This document shows, piece after piece, positions 37,101-46,200 of a stretch of DNA of 64,000 nucleotides. The notes beneath the pieces were generated by a model, which saw nothing but the letters and a program-made list of their open reading frames with translations, had not been told where the DNA came from and made no database searches. The stretch covers positions 1,843,718 through 1,907,717 of the forward strand of contig NC_049991.1 in NCBI RefSeq assembly GCF_000003815.2, read 5' to 3'. Numbering within the stretch: position 1 is the first letter of the stretch; each line of letters opens with the position of its first letter. The DNA comes from Branchiostoma floridae (lineage: Eukaryota > Chordata > Leptocardii > Amphioxiformes > Branchiostomatidae). Position numbers and translations under genes: made by a program.

Positions 37101-38529
37101 CTATTGCACAATCCGGATAATTGCATGAAATTCACTGGCAAATAGGCCGTGCAATTAAGTGGCTTCTACTGTATTTTGTAGCTCAGATAATGGAATGCAC
37201 CTGTGCTAATGCTTGCTTAACAACATTTGACAGGTGCCAGCATTTCCAATAAACAATTTTTCATAGATACAGAATGCTTTACACTGTAAAGTTATATCAT
37301 CCTGAAACCATAATGTTGGAATGAAACCTTTTTTTGTAGGTTGGTTCTGCGATGTCGTCAGGAGGCCAGGGCCAAGTTTGCCAAGTTACGTGCTGATGTT
37401 TTGGAAAAGATCGAACTACTGGACCAGAAACATGGTGGGGTTTTGTTTCATTTCATTTTGGATCTATTTTCCAAAGGGATAGTCCTAATAGATAGCATTC
37501 GCTATGATCTTTCATCAGTGTCTGGAAATGTGTGGCTGAAAGATTTGATTTTTTATGCACGGAATTTATTCATTTAGGATAAATTCCATTTTAGACAGCA
37601 TGTAGTATCTTTCACAGTGACTTAGAATAAGTGACTGAAAGTTTTGACTCTTTACATTACCAAAAAAGTTTTTTTTCTTGTTTTTTTACCTCGTTGTAAT
37701 TTCATACATGGAAGATATTCTCAACGAACGAAAATAAAGAAGAAAGTAGAAAAAAAGAAACTGAAAGCCAATGACCGAAAGACTCTTGAGAATTTACCCA
37801 CTTCCTTAATTTGTCTCGTATTGCATACTGCTAATGTTCTACCTGAATGTCCCACACTCGTCAACATTTCTTTAACAAGATTTTGAAAATTATAACTTTG
37901 GCTGCATACAAAAGCCTTGCCAACCTGTGAATAGTTTCATCAGGTTGGTACATCACGAAATAATAAGACTCTTTTTACACAACCTTTATTCACACCAATG
38001 TTTTGGAGACCGCCTGTCACCTTCAGTGCAATTCTGACTGGTTCACATTGTACTGCAGGACAGGTGTCGCTGCTGATAGTTCAGAATCACAAAATTATTT
38101 ACAGACAGCTTTATGCAAAGAGCAGCAACACCTGTCTTGCTGTGCAATGTGAACCAGTCAGAATTGCCCTTAAGAAGGTTGGTGAGAATAAAGCAATGGT
38201 TGTGTAAAAAGAGTTTCTTTATTCAGTGACGTACCAACCTGATGAAACCATTCACGACAGTAAGTGTTGCTGCAAACAGAAGCCTTACCCAGTTTTACCC
38301 CACCTCTACAGTACAAGACATAGTGTTCCAGCTACAGCGGCTGGTGTCGGCCATGGCCAAATATCACAACGACTGTCACGCCATCATGAAGGAGACAGAC
38401 GTGTTCCCCATCGAGGTGGACCTATCACAGACCACCTTCAACTACTCCAAACGGGACGACTTCACGGACCCAGATGAAGATGAAGATGAGGGTGAAGAAG
38501 AGGATGTAGGGTCGGGTGGGGACGAATGA
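20516..38529 (+). CDS. PICK1: PICK1: PDZ + BAR domain scaffold (13 coding exons)
   Basis: Exons 20516-20547, 26299-26539, 26982-27048, 27281-27370, 32308-32424, 33223-33310, 35628-35673, 35871-35903, 36043-36102, 36375-36425, 36839-36888, 37340-37434 and 38312-38529 join in phase to 395 residues (human 415). The N-terminus MMDYELEEDKLG parallels human PICK1. The PDZ domain spans about residues 18-100, with KD at 24-25 and carboxylate loop IGISI at 30-34. The CPCLYIVQVFDNTPA segment follows. The BAR domain runs about 140-350 and the tail is acidic (DEDEDEGEEED). PICK1 is a peripheral membrane protein that binds receptor C-termini (AMPA receptors, monoamine transporters, PKC alpha) and senses or bends membranes via BAR dimers in endocytosis and vesicle biogenesis. 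Either of two start ATGs in tandem could be used. Introns total about 17 kb and hold most of the mobile DNA in the window. An alternative version of exon 6 lies at 33912. Confidence 0.96.
21066..21119. repeat. (GT)n microsatellite
   Basis: About 25 TG dinucleotide units with two interruptions. It lies at the inner edge of the outer element's left arm, directly before the second-level element. Confidence 0.9.
21127..24552. mobile_element. Second-level, CG-rich DNA transposon
   Basis: CCTCTGTGAAAATTCAAGCGTC at 21127 is the inverse of GACGCTTGAATTTTCACAGAGG ending 24552. Both ends are followed by hundreds of bases dense in GACG/GGACG/CGTCC motifs (21140-21560 and 24290-24540). The left flank includes a duplicated block, GACGTAATCCAGGCTGCTGG-like at about 21470 and 21515. 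The density of CG words creates long spurious open frames. No transposase is evident. Confidence 0.7.
21648..22925. mobile_element. Third-level DNA transposon
   Basis: GTTACTCTCACCTCTCAAATA (21649) and its inverse TATTTGAGAGGTGAGAGTAA (to about 22922) bound 1.3 kb inside the CG-rich element. Subterminal repeats differ: GGTACGTTTATTTTTT on the left and GGGGGTACTTTTATT (three copies) on the right. It is AT-rich, in contrast with its host element, and includes a short CpG-rich patch at 22320-22460. Confidence 0.65.
24740..24915 (-). mobile_element. tRNA-derived SINE, minus strand
   Basis: On the minus strand GGGTGTTAGACCTAG...AGGTCCTGGGTTCAAATCC has a B-box-like GGTTCAAATCC. The following body and CTTTCCCCACTCC tail match the other SINE copies (25775-25940, 53200-53375). 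It lies in the right arm of the outer transposon. Confidence 0.5.
25752..26241. mobile_element. GTGCACC-family MITE, copy 1 (with SINE inside)
   Basis: CAGGGCTCGAAAT at 25752 and ATTTCGAGCCCTG at 26229-26241 are terminal inverted repeats. The interior carries repeated GGGTGCACC words on both arms. A SINE (25775-25940, minus) has inserted near the left end. The right end is only about 57 bp from PICK1 exon 2. Confidence 0.7.
25775..25940 (-). mobile_element. tRNA-derived SINE with clear A and B boxes
   Basis: Read on the minus strand it begins GGGACCGCGTGGCGCAATCG (A box TGGCGCAATCG), then B box GAGTTCAAACCCC, then the conserved body TTGTGCCCTTGGGAAAGGCA typical of several animal SINEs. It is the best-preserved SINE in the window. 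Confidence 0.75.
27625..28005 (+). mobile_element. SINE split by a palindromic MITE
   Basis: The head (GTCCAGTGGTTGACGATCCAGCC...GAGTTCAA, 27629-27680) resembles the SINE at 4262. The tail (GCTGTGGTCTACTGTTCATTT and AAATTGTACAATGAACCT, to 28005) continues after an inserted hairpin at 27703-27911. The same tail also flanks the MITE ending at 29941. Confidence 0.5.
27703..27911. mobile_element. Palindromic MITE, ACTGTAAATGCA family, copy 1
   Basis: Left ATGCAGAAATGTTCGCGGTGG and right CCCGCGAACTTAAATGCATTTACAGTAT pair imperfectly. The interior is a string of GTTCGCGGTGG/CCACCGCGAA words. The element at 30829-31050 is the same family in the opposite orientation. Confidence 0.65.
28035..29510. 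mobile_element. ACCTCCATGAAA-family element with internal tandem duplication
   Basis: The left end TTACCTCCATGAAATG and right end TTTCATGGAGGTATGAGGTC...CCGAACTCTAGTT match those of 31106-32203. The left 330 bp is duplicated in tandem (28040-28320 and 28402-28690; both contain ACTCAAGAACGGCTGGATGG and CATCGTGCT). It is in PICK1 intron 4. Confidence 0.65.
29576..29941. mobile_element. GTGCACC-family MITE, copy 2
   Basis: CAGGGCTCGAAATACTGGGT at the left and AATTTCGAGCCCTG at the right delimit 366 bp with repeated GGTGCACC on both arms. The interior segment GTATGTAAAGATATCAAAGT is shared, inverted, with 25752-26241. Confidence 0.75.
30829..31050. mobile_element. Palindromic MITE, ACTGTAAATGCA family, copy 2
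   Basis: TACTGTAAATGCATTTAAGTTCG on the left and TTCTGCATTTACAGTA on the right are inverted repeats; the central TTCGCGGTGGTTTTAAA resembles the 27703 copy. Confidence 0.7.
31106..32203. mobile_element. Complete ACCTCCATGAAA-family element, 1.1 kb
   Basis: The ends TTACCTCCATGAAAAAATGGAGG and TTTCATGGAGGTATGAGGTCGCCGAACTCTAGTT bound it. It contains a (GT)n run (31138-31190), two diverged copies of a roughly 280-bp module (GAGGATAACT...GCGGGTACCTTAG...TTTGCATAATTAATGAGG at 31489-31610 and 31777-31900) and several TTTGCATAATTAATG words. It is non-coding. It ends about 100 bp before PICK1 exon 5. Confidence 0.7.
32566..32745. mobile_element. Hairpin MITE, CACAACCAGTTTTTCTCACC arms
   Basis: GCACAACCAGTTTTTCTCACC at 32593 pairs with GGTGAGAAAAACTGGTTGTG at 32691; the flanking ATAAGAATTGTCTTTTG and AAAAGAAAATTCTTATG also pair. 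Related in outline to the 42187 element. Confidence 0.65.
33223..33310 (+). CDS. PICK1: PICK1 exon 6a (BAR domain)
   Basis: This 88-bp exon encodes FGDVFSVIGAREPQVAASEA and the following FTKFAEAH, which is the version closest to vertebrate PICK1. The left border is CCCTTTGCAG, the right border AG/GTAACA. It starts in phase 1 and ends in phase 2. Confidence 0.9.
33912..33999 (+). CDS. PICK1: Candidate mutually exclusive PICK1 exon 6b
   Basis: Exactly 88 bp, bounded by CACATATAG and AG/GTACAC, in the same start and end phases as exon 6a. It encodes FGDVFCDVGMREQVAGANEA then FLAFGEAQ: 15 of 28 whole-codon residues match exon 6a, no stops. The two exons cannot both be used: joining 6a to 6b gives a TGA after two further codons, and skipping both also shifts frame to an early TGA. 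Hence each is compatible only alone. The acceptor is weaker than that of 6a. It could also be a decaying duplicate, but an intact frame, equal length and both splice sites argue against this. Confidence 0.7.
34084..34445. mobile_element. AGGCCACACC-family MITE, copy 2
   Basis: Ends as in 10001-10447, with AGGCCACACCAATTTAAT at both termini in inverse orientation. It starts 84 bp after exon 6b and lacks about 80 bp present in copy 1. Confidence 0.75.
34450..34895. mobile_element. GGCGACA-family MITE
   Basis: GTATTTCACTGGG...TGTTGGCGACAGTTTGC on the left is mirrored by GAGTTTGTCGCCAACAGGCG...CCCAGTGAGGTAC on the right. Related right ends occur at about 43610-43670 and 51535-51570. It directly abuts the preceding MITE. 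Confidence 0.6.
36996..37174. mobile_element. MITE with ACAGTAGAAGCC ends
   Basis: TACAGTAGAAGCCAGTTAATTGC and GCAATTAAGTGGCTTCTACTGTA are inverted ends about 175 bp apart in PICK1 intron 11. A fragment with AAAAGCCATTTAACTGCACGG occurs at about 5430. Confidence 0.7.
37937..38248. mobile_element. MITE with CATCAGGTTGGTAC ends, copy 1
   Basis: TTTCATCAGGTTGGTACATCAC and GTGACGTACCAACCTGATGAAA bound about 310 bp; CTCTTTTTACACAACC and its inverse lie just inside. It ends 64 bp before the last PICK1 exon. Copy 2 is at 42181-42524, with relics in the polycystin gene at 61380-61860. Confidence 0.75.
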
Positions 38530-39283
38530 CATTGTTGTTTGGTAGAAACATATGACTTGTATGAATGGCCATAGATATTACATGTTACATAATAGGGTTG
38601 TATATACCTGTACCCAGTACTGGTACACCGGTACAATACCACGAAAATCCTTTAGGGGTACATGTACAGGTCCAAAATACCAGAACATTTAAATTGATGT
38701 ACTGGTCCAGACCTGTACCTAAACCTCTGTACCAGTACCTGAAGTCTACTAAGTAGGTATACACCCATTATAGGATATACACAGATGTATCTGTTCAGTA
38801 ATATATAAAGATTTCGACCAAACTTACAAATTCCCAACTTTATGCTCACCTCACGGTCTTGGAGCTCCTGCTGTTGTTATATCCAAGATGGTTGAAAGTA
38901 GGTTTTATCTTTGTGGCAAACGTACATTGTATGCCATTTCCTGGTTTGTTAGCTATTGAGTAGTAGGCTATCATTCAGTATCATGACTATAGATTACTGC
39001 AGTCAGATTTTCCTCATGTTTACCTTTCTTTGATGTTATGTGAGATAGGACCACTTTATGTAAAATGTATGATAGATATAAGAAGGTGCTACACAATATG
39101 TTGTAGGTACAAGGCTATGTAGCTACTGTCTTTTGTAACTTATTTATGTATAAGATAATGATGTGTAGCATTGTTTTTCATGGCTGCAGGTACTTTGTAT
39201 ATTTCGTTTATTCAGCTCAGATGTGTGAAAGCCTTTGTTATACATGTTGTAATTTGGTTTTTGAATATTGTTGTACATGGAAT

Positions 39284-39289
39284 ATTAAA
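39284..39289 (+). terminator. PICK1: Candidate PICK1 poly(A) signal (ATTAAA)
   Basis: ATTAAA, the commonest variant signal, lies about 755 bp after the PICK1 stop in an AT-rich stretch followed by GT-rich sequence. No AATAAA is seen in the preceding 3' UTR. Confidence 0.4.
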
Positions 39290-39588
39290 TATTTACCTGT
39301 GTGGACCTATAATGACCTGTGCATTGTGTTAAATTCATTGAGTCCATCGAAAGCATGCAAAGGTCATTGTTCGTATTCCTAATGTCCATACTCCTACCAG
39401 CCTGCCAAAGAAATTTGGACACAGGCCAGATCAACCTTGGCATCCTGCTCAGTTACAACTCAGCCTAGGAGCAAATTTGAATCAATGCCAAGTGGAAACA
39501 AACTGGGACATACACACGAGACAAACAAATCGAGAACAATAGATAACAGTCAATCACAATAGTTTAGTTAAACATTTATCATGTGATA

Positions 39589-39940
39589 AGGCCACATCAA
39601 TTTAATTTCTTGGTTCACGGATTCGCTCCTATTTTTTGGAAAAAAAATAAAAATAAAAATTACCTCTCAGCAAATTTTCACCATTAATGAAACCATTCAC
39701 CAACTTTCTGGTGTAGCAAACATAAAAACTGACACTACTTTTGTAATTTTCAATGAACAGGTGCTGTTTCTGTACAGTAATTGTGTTTTTGTACATTTTT
39801 CAAGCTGAAAACTTTTTATTCTTTATGTTTTGGATTAGCCCTTACCTTTACCCCACCATTGTACAATTTTTATTTCGCCCTCTCGCTCCATATTTTTTAT
39901 GAAAAAATCTGTGAACCAAGAAATTAACTTGGTGTGGCCT
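39589..39940. mobile_element. AGGCCACACC-family MITE, copy 3
   Basis: Inverted relative to the other copies, with AGGCCACATCAATTTAAT at the left and TTGGTGTGGCCT at the right; the interior matches copies 1 and 2 in reverse. Confidence 0.75.
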
Positions 39941-40664
39941 AAGATTATTCTGAAGATGGGTAAAATCATCTAGTAGGTAATACAAGCACTTACTACATTG
40001 CAAGTACATGTATTTTTATAAGTTCTACACCAAGTTAATAACTCCACATTCACACGTCAAGGTCTTAGCTTGGCCCAGTATATGAGCTGTGTCAATATTA
40101 ATTAGTAAAACTGACAAACATGTGCATACCAACGTCACTTGCAGTGGACATGGTACATTTTGTATCTGCTTTCAAACACTTTGTTTGATCATTTTGCTGT
40201 TGGCTTTTTCTCATATGATATGTAAGTTTTTAACACTCGACACTTAACACTTTTTAACAATACATGTAGCATGCTCTTTTATCTAAATTAAAAGTGAGAA
40301 AAAACAAGACTTATTGACCTTTACAGAGACCTTACACCAAGAAACATTAATGGCCCACATTACTTTGTGGCTGTCAGTACAGTACATTATACATGTATCT
40401 ATACACATATTTGTAATGGTAAACTTCCACACTTTCCTTTCACTAGCAATGCTATATTACGTCCTAACACCGTTCACAAACTTCATTCAAACTCTATGGT
40501 GGCTTGCACGGCTAAAATCAAAGGGTAAAGTCATGAAGTTGGTACATATTTGATGAGATTGACAAGGACTGTACATGTGTTATATCTGTGCATCGGGACA
40601 ATTGAGGAACGAAAGACTGTTACAAGAAGCTTAAGGTTTGAATGTAGTCCAATTTAAAGACCCT

Positions 40665-43238
40665 CTATTTGTCGTCATTCTCTTCTATGTCATTCGACGC
40701 CTCTTCAGTCGGCGTAGGGTTATCATCGTTCTCTAGGTAATCCGCCTCTCCAGACGAATTTTCAGGCTTGAAATCTCTCTCCTTGTTCCGTGTTGGCGAC
40801 TCCAGATCTGGAGAGGCCGTTCTCGGTGTGAGTTCAGGGCTATGGCGCGGTGTGAACGGAGGCAGATCCAATGATCCATCGGAACTGTTGACTTCCGAAA
40901 TGCTCCCGACCATAGAGTGCCGTGACTTCAGCTTCCTAACTCTTCCACGACGCCTGTTTTTAACCAGCTCGACGGTCGTACTACCTTCGCGTGACGGGAG
41001 AAACGGTCGAGGTGGAGGAGGGTACGGTGGAGAAGGACAGTCGGTATCAACAGGACTGCTTGCCGCAGATCTGGCTCCGGCACGCTCCCATAGGGCGTCG
41101 CCAAAATCTTCGGCCTGCTTGTTCTTTCCTTGATCTCTTTTAGGAGACACTGAGCTTGTACGAGTCATTTTCTTTCGGCGATCAGAGCGAGATTTCTTCT
41201 CAGGTTGCTTTTTGTGAATGCTTGATACCCTTGGTGATATAGGAGGCTTAGAGGAAAGAGGGAGGCCTTCCGTTTCTATATCAAGCGTTTTCTTGGTCGA
41301 TCCTTTCGGCGAACGTCCCTCAAGATGGCTTCCAGCGAGTTGCGAGTCAGGGTCAACATCCGTTAAGTCGTTCACGCTAGACGATTCTTTGGAGGCAATG
41401 TGCACAATCACATCAACCGAGAGCGACGTACTGACTTTGTGATAAAACCTCTTCTCATCGCTTTTAGAAGGTTCGTTCTTAGCAGAAGAAGTTGAAAGAA
41501 GTACATTGCCAATCGTAGACGGGGTCTTCTTGTTTTCATAACTTTCGGGCGACGAAGTTGCTCTGGGCGACGCTGGACTTGTTGATGATATGCGGTCTGT
41601 TGGAGTGCTCCCTCTCGAAAGAATTTGATCTCTCGGATGTCCTAGCGGTGTCTGCCCGTGTTGCAGCTGCAATTCGAAGCTTTGGAGGCTGGCCGTGGGA
41701 CTTGTTGCATCATTGCTAAGGTATCTTAGCTCAGCATCAACATCTCCTGAATCTGACACTTCCGGCGAAGATCGCTGGGTGGCGCTCTGTGATGGTTCCA
41801 TCACGTCACCACCATACTGGTCGTACACGTAGTGTAGAAGATGTTCAACTCGACCCGGCAGGTCCGTAACGTCGTAGGTGTAGGCTGGGTTGGTAGGGTT
41901 GTCTACGAATCCCTCCATCAGGTCTGTCTCTGTGGCTAAGAATAAAGCTATGTTGGTTTATATGTAAAGCATCTTGCATTATTCAAGCTGGTTCCAGCTT
42001 ATTACAACTTATTTTCCTTCCCTGTTGGAATTTCAGATCAAGAAATAGTCGCTCTTTTTATCTTGAGATAAACTACTTTTCCATGTCATTTGATAAATTT
42101 TGGTAACCTTATTACCAGGTTCTCTCTATCCTCTAGTATTATAACGTTATATAGAAATCAACGGAAAACTTAGAGTATCTAAATAAAGAGACTCTTTTTA
42201 CACAACCAATGCTTTATTCTCACCGACGTTTCGGTGACCGTCTGTCACCTTCTTAATGTTATGGATGTATTACACTCCTTTACGTTTGGGACCGCATTGT
42301 AAATATGTGCATAAAGGTGTCTAAACATATGTACTTTTCGTTTTGTGACCGCATCTGAACTGTGAGCAGCAACACCTGTCCTGCAGTACAATGTGAACCA
42401 GTCAGAATTGCCCTGAAGAAGGTGACCGACGGTCACCGAAACGTCGGTGAGAATAAAGCATTGGTTGTGTAAAAAACAAGTCCTTTCTTTATTCGGTTAT
42501 TCAGTGACGTACCAACCTGATGAAACTGTTCAAGTATCTACTTTTCAGAACTGTATCACACTAAAGGTATTTGCACCAAATAGCTTATTACATGTGACAA
42601 CTGCAATTACCAGCATCGTACCAGGTTCTATTGTGTAAGTGGCATGTATGAGAAATACCTCCTGTTCCCATGTCTTCTGTTGTATGCTCACCGTCTGGTG
42701 CAGTCCGGGAAGGCGGCAAAGGACAGGTGACCACCTGTAAAAGGAATTTTTTGTTTATTTTATGTCATACTTGCGTACAGCATTCAAGGCTTACCTTATG
42801 AGTAACGTCTTCGGACGGGGCTGGGTTTTTTTTTTGGGGGGGGGGGGGTGTCGGGAAAGGGAGTTTGCTGTGGAAGGGAGTTTGCCGTGATAGCGAGTTT
42901 TCCCACTTTCCCGACACAAGAGACCATAGCCAACGTTGAAAATCGCGAACCAACGCCGCCCCCCCCCCCCAAAAAAAAAGCCCCGTCTGAAGACTGCAAG
43001 GGAGTCTAATATTTCTTGTGTGACGATAGCTGACATTTTCTTGTATAGACTGATACTACTGGGGTAACAAGTCTATGTGTGACGTGTCATCACGATGTAA
43101 CCTATTGCATCATCATTTTGCATTAAAAACAAAACGGTCTTTTGGGAAACAACTATCTCATCCTCTCCTCATGTTCAGCACCAAGGACAGGCATGTTCGT
43201 CTGTGTGTAGATGGTGTTTAGCAACATGAACAGGTGTT

Positions 43239-43285
<47 letters not shown>

Positions 43286-46200
43286 ATGTGTGTACACGTG
43301 TATGTGTGCGAGGGTGTGCGCGCGTGTGTATGTATGTGTCTGCGTGCACGTGTGTGCGCGTGTGTGTGTTTGTGTGTGTTATGTCGCTAATGGTCCCAAA
43401 TTAGTCGTTATAGCATCGCTGCAAATCTCATTTTGATTCTCGATCATTGTGATTATGTTTTAAATCAATATTAATACTGCGATTTCCAACAAATTCATCA
43501 CGAGCCGAACCTGATAAAGTGAAATTCCGGACGTGGTCATTTTTTTTCGTAGCGGTCACGTATTTTACCCATGCGTCGCACGTAACGCTGTGCCCGCAAG
43601 AGAAAATCGCAAAGTTGCCGCAAAAATTTGTCGCCAGCAGGCGCAGCTCAGTGAGATACCCGCTTTAGTCATTACATATTGTACGACAAATAAACGCAAG
43701 TAGTATACTAGAAAGGCAACATTTTTGAAAAAAATGCAGGATGTGGGCGAAGGGAAAAGAAAGCAAAAATCGCAGGAAAAGAAGCAACAAGAAAGGCAAC
43801 ATTTTCGCGAAAATGCAGCAAAAAGAAAAAAAAATTAAAAAACATTGTCTGTCCACGGATTCGATCCCGGAGCGTTGGCTTACCACGCGTGAATAATCCC
43901 ATTGAGCCAGTGCTACAACATGTTACGAGCGCACGTTTTAACAGGTATGGAAATGTATTGCGTTGCTTGAAAAAAACCGCGAGCTTCCGCTGGCTATTTT
44001 TCTCGCTTATAATCGAAGGTATTTCATTAAAACTTGGACAGAATACTAGAATATTTTTTGTGGGGCATTTTTATGTTGTTATTTAGCCGATTAGATGCTC
44101 TGAACTTGCTGCATTTTCAACGTTTTTGTGATACTGCGCTGCCGAGTGCCATTTTGTGACCTGTGCGTTGATAGGTTTACCCCTGACGTATCCACCAGGC
44201 AGTCAGAATGTTAGCCAATCAAAAAGCTGGAAACGTGGACTGCATGCTACAGGTTCCATTTTTTCTGAGTTTTGATTGGTCGGGTGGAATATCTGTAGAG
44301 AATACTAAATGTGTGGCTTCGCCCACATTATGAAGATCAACACATGTATAAGGATGTGGGGGAAACATGTAATGACATATACACTGTAAAGTACCTCACG
44401 AGTGTTGGGAATGGGTGGACGGTCAGGCTTCGGTTGTGAAGTTGTGATCTTGCTAGATGGAGGTGACGTCTTATCCGTCACCCTGAACATTGTCTTGAGA
44501 CGATGGATCATGAAGTCTGTCAGTTCATTCTCCTTCCTCAGCCTTCTTACATCATCCTTAAGAACAGCGAAAAAGATCTTGTCATGGCATGAAATGAAAT
44601 ATCTTTTAAATGGAATATAATGGTGACAGTGTAGGTTGTACCTTCTGTATACACGGACATGCTGATACCAAGTGATATTGTATATTGTAGGCACACATAT
44701 TGATATGGTACCTAACTATAAGGTCCAAAGCTGTGTCTCTTCTTCCCAAGCACAATAGCTTTCTATTAACAACAAATCAACACCAAGTATCAAAACCGGA
44801 ATTTCCACTGCAGTAGCCGCCAGAGGGCCAAAATCTAATATTTTTTTCTTCTTTTGTCACAGTCAACAAACTTAAAAAATTGAAACCGATAGCATCCATC
44901 CAGCCGTTCTTGTGTTATGTTGTCACACATGCGCGCACACACGCGCGCACACGGACGCACGCACACACACACACGGACGCACGCACACATATACATACAC
45001 AAATGCTATATTTCACTGACATAATAAATGTCGTACCTTGACGTGTTTGATAGAGTCCACGAGTATAGCCAGGAACATGTTGACCATAACCAGCACCAGT
45101 GTCAGGATGAAGGTCAGCAGGAACACACAGCTCAGCGGACTCGCCTTCAGCACCCAGGTCAGGTCCACGTCACCGAGGAGGATCGCAAACATCATCTCCA
45201 GACTTGCCTATATGTACGTACAAATAACGATATCGGTATAAAAATAAACGTTGCTGAGTTACTGCTTTGAAGTTCTGTAGGGCGGTGCACATTTCCGTTT
45301 CTGTATCCCTTGGGCCACACACATTTATTCAACCATTGCAGCGAGGGGGAATCCACTGGTAGTGTATGCAGTCTGTATGTCGCACCTACACTGGGTGATA
45401 AGCAGAGAAAACAGTACATACAACTTAAGAGCCTTTGGATCGGCCTCGAATCAAACTCACTTCTGGTGAACAATTAATTCATTTCTCTATTGAGCTAGTC
45501 TTTGTTGTTATAGTTCATGTTGTACTACCTAATATGCTAGTGGCACATACGTCACCAAGTCTCCTTGCTTTTGCAGGGAGAGATTGCTAGCCCTTTCCTC
45601 TTTAACGTGCTTGAGGCACCTCGAACATGGAACTCCCATTTTAGATCCCTTCAGGAATACGCTGCAGCCCCAACAGAGATGCCCTTCTCAAGAGTACAGT
45701 ATGGGTCTCCCAGTTACCAACTAATTGTAAGAAAGGAAATAGTTCTTAACGTACCTGAAAAGTCCCAAAGCCTGCAAGGACCGTCCCAAGCAGGAGGTAG
45801 GTAACCTGACAATACGCCAAGAAGATGACGAAAAACATGACGGTGAATTGGACAAGCTCATTGGTCGCCCGTCTGATGACGTAGGAGAGCATGGCCATCC
45901 GTCCGTTAAAGCGCAAGAGCGTCAGGAACTTGACTATGGAGGCGAACACCAAACAGGAAATGACGTAACTGTAGACATCGTTCCACCACGCGGCAGACTG
46001 GAAGTTGACAAAGCCCCCTCTTTCTTTTAACATGTACAAAGCGTCGTTACTGAAAGTCGTTCTTACTCCGTAAAGTACGATGGCCGATACCTCCAATGCA
46101 ATGAACGGTACCTCTACGCAGTTCCAAAAACTTCTGAAATATTCCCTTCTCTTTCGTCTAATTCTCCTTCCCTCTCGTCCAATGAAATACAGCACGAACA

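Larger units (their letters stand above)
38530..40664. other. Tail-to-tail region between PICK1 and the polycystin gene
   Basis: PICK1 3' UTR, one AGGCCACACC MITE (39589-39940) and otherwise AT-rich sequence. A run of GGTAC/GTACC words at 38600-38730 forms several short palindromes. No gene supported. Confidence 0.6.

Noticed and set aside
43665-43902. Hydrophobic minus-strand frames ([18 protein letters not shown])
   Set aside because: They derive from A-rich tandem AAAGGCAACATTTT repeats read on the other strand; no splice or start context.
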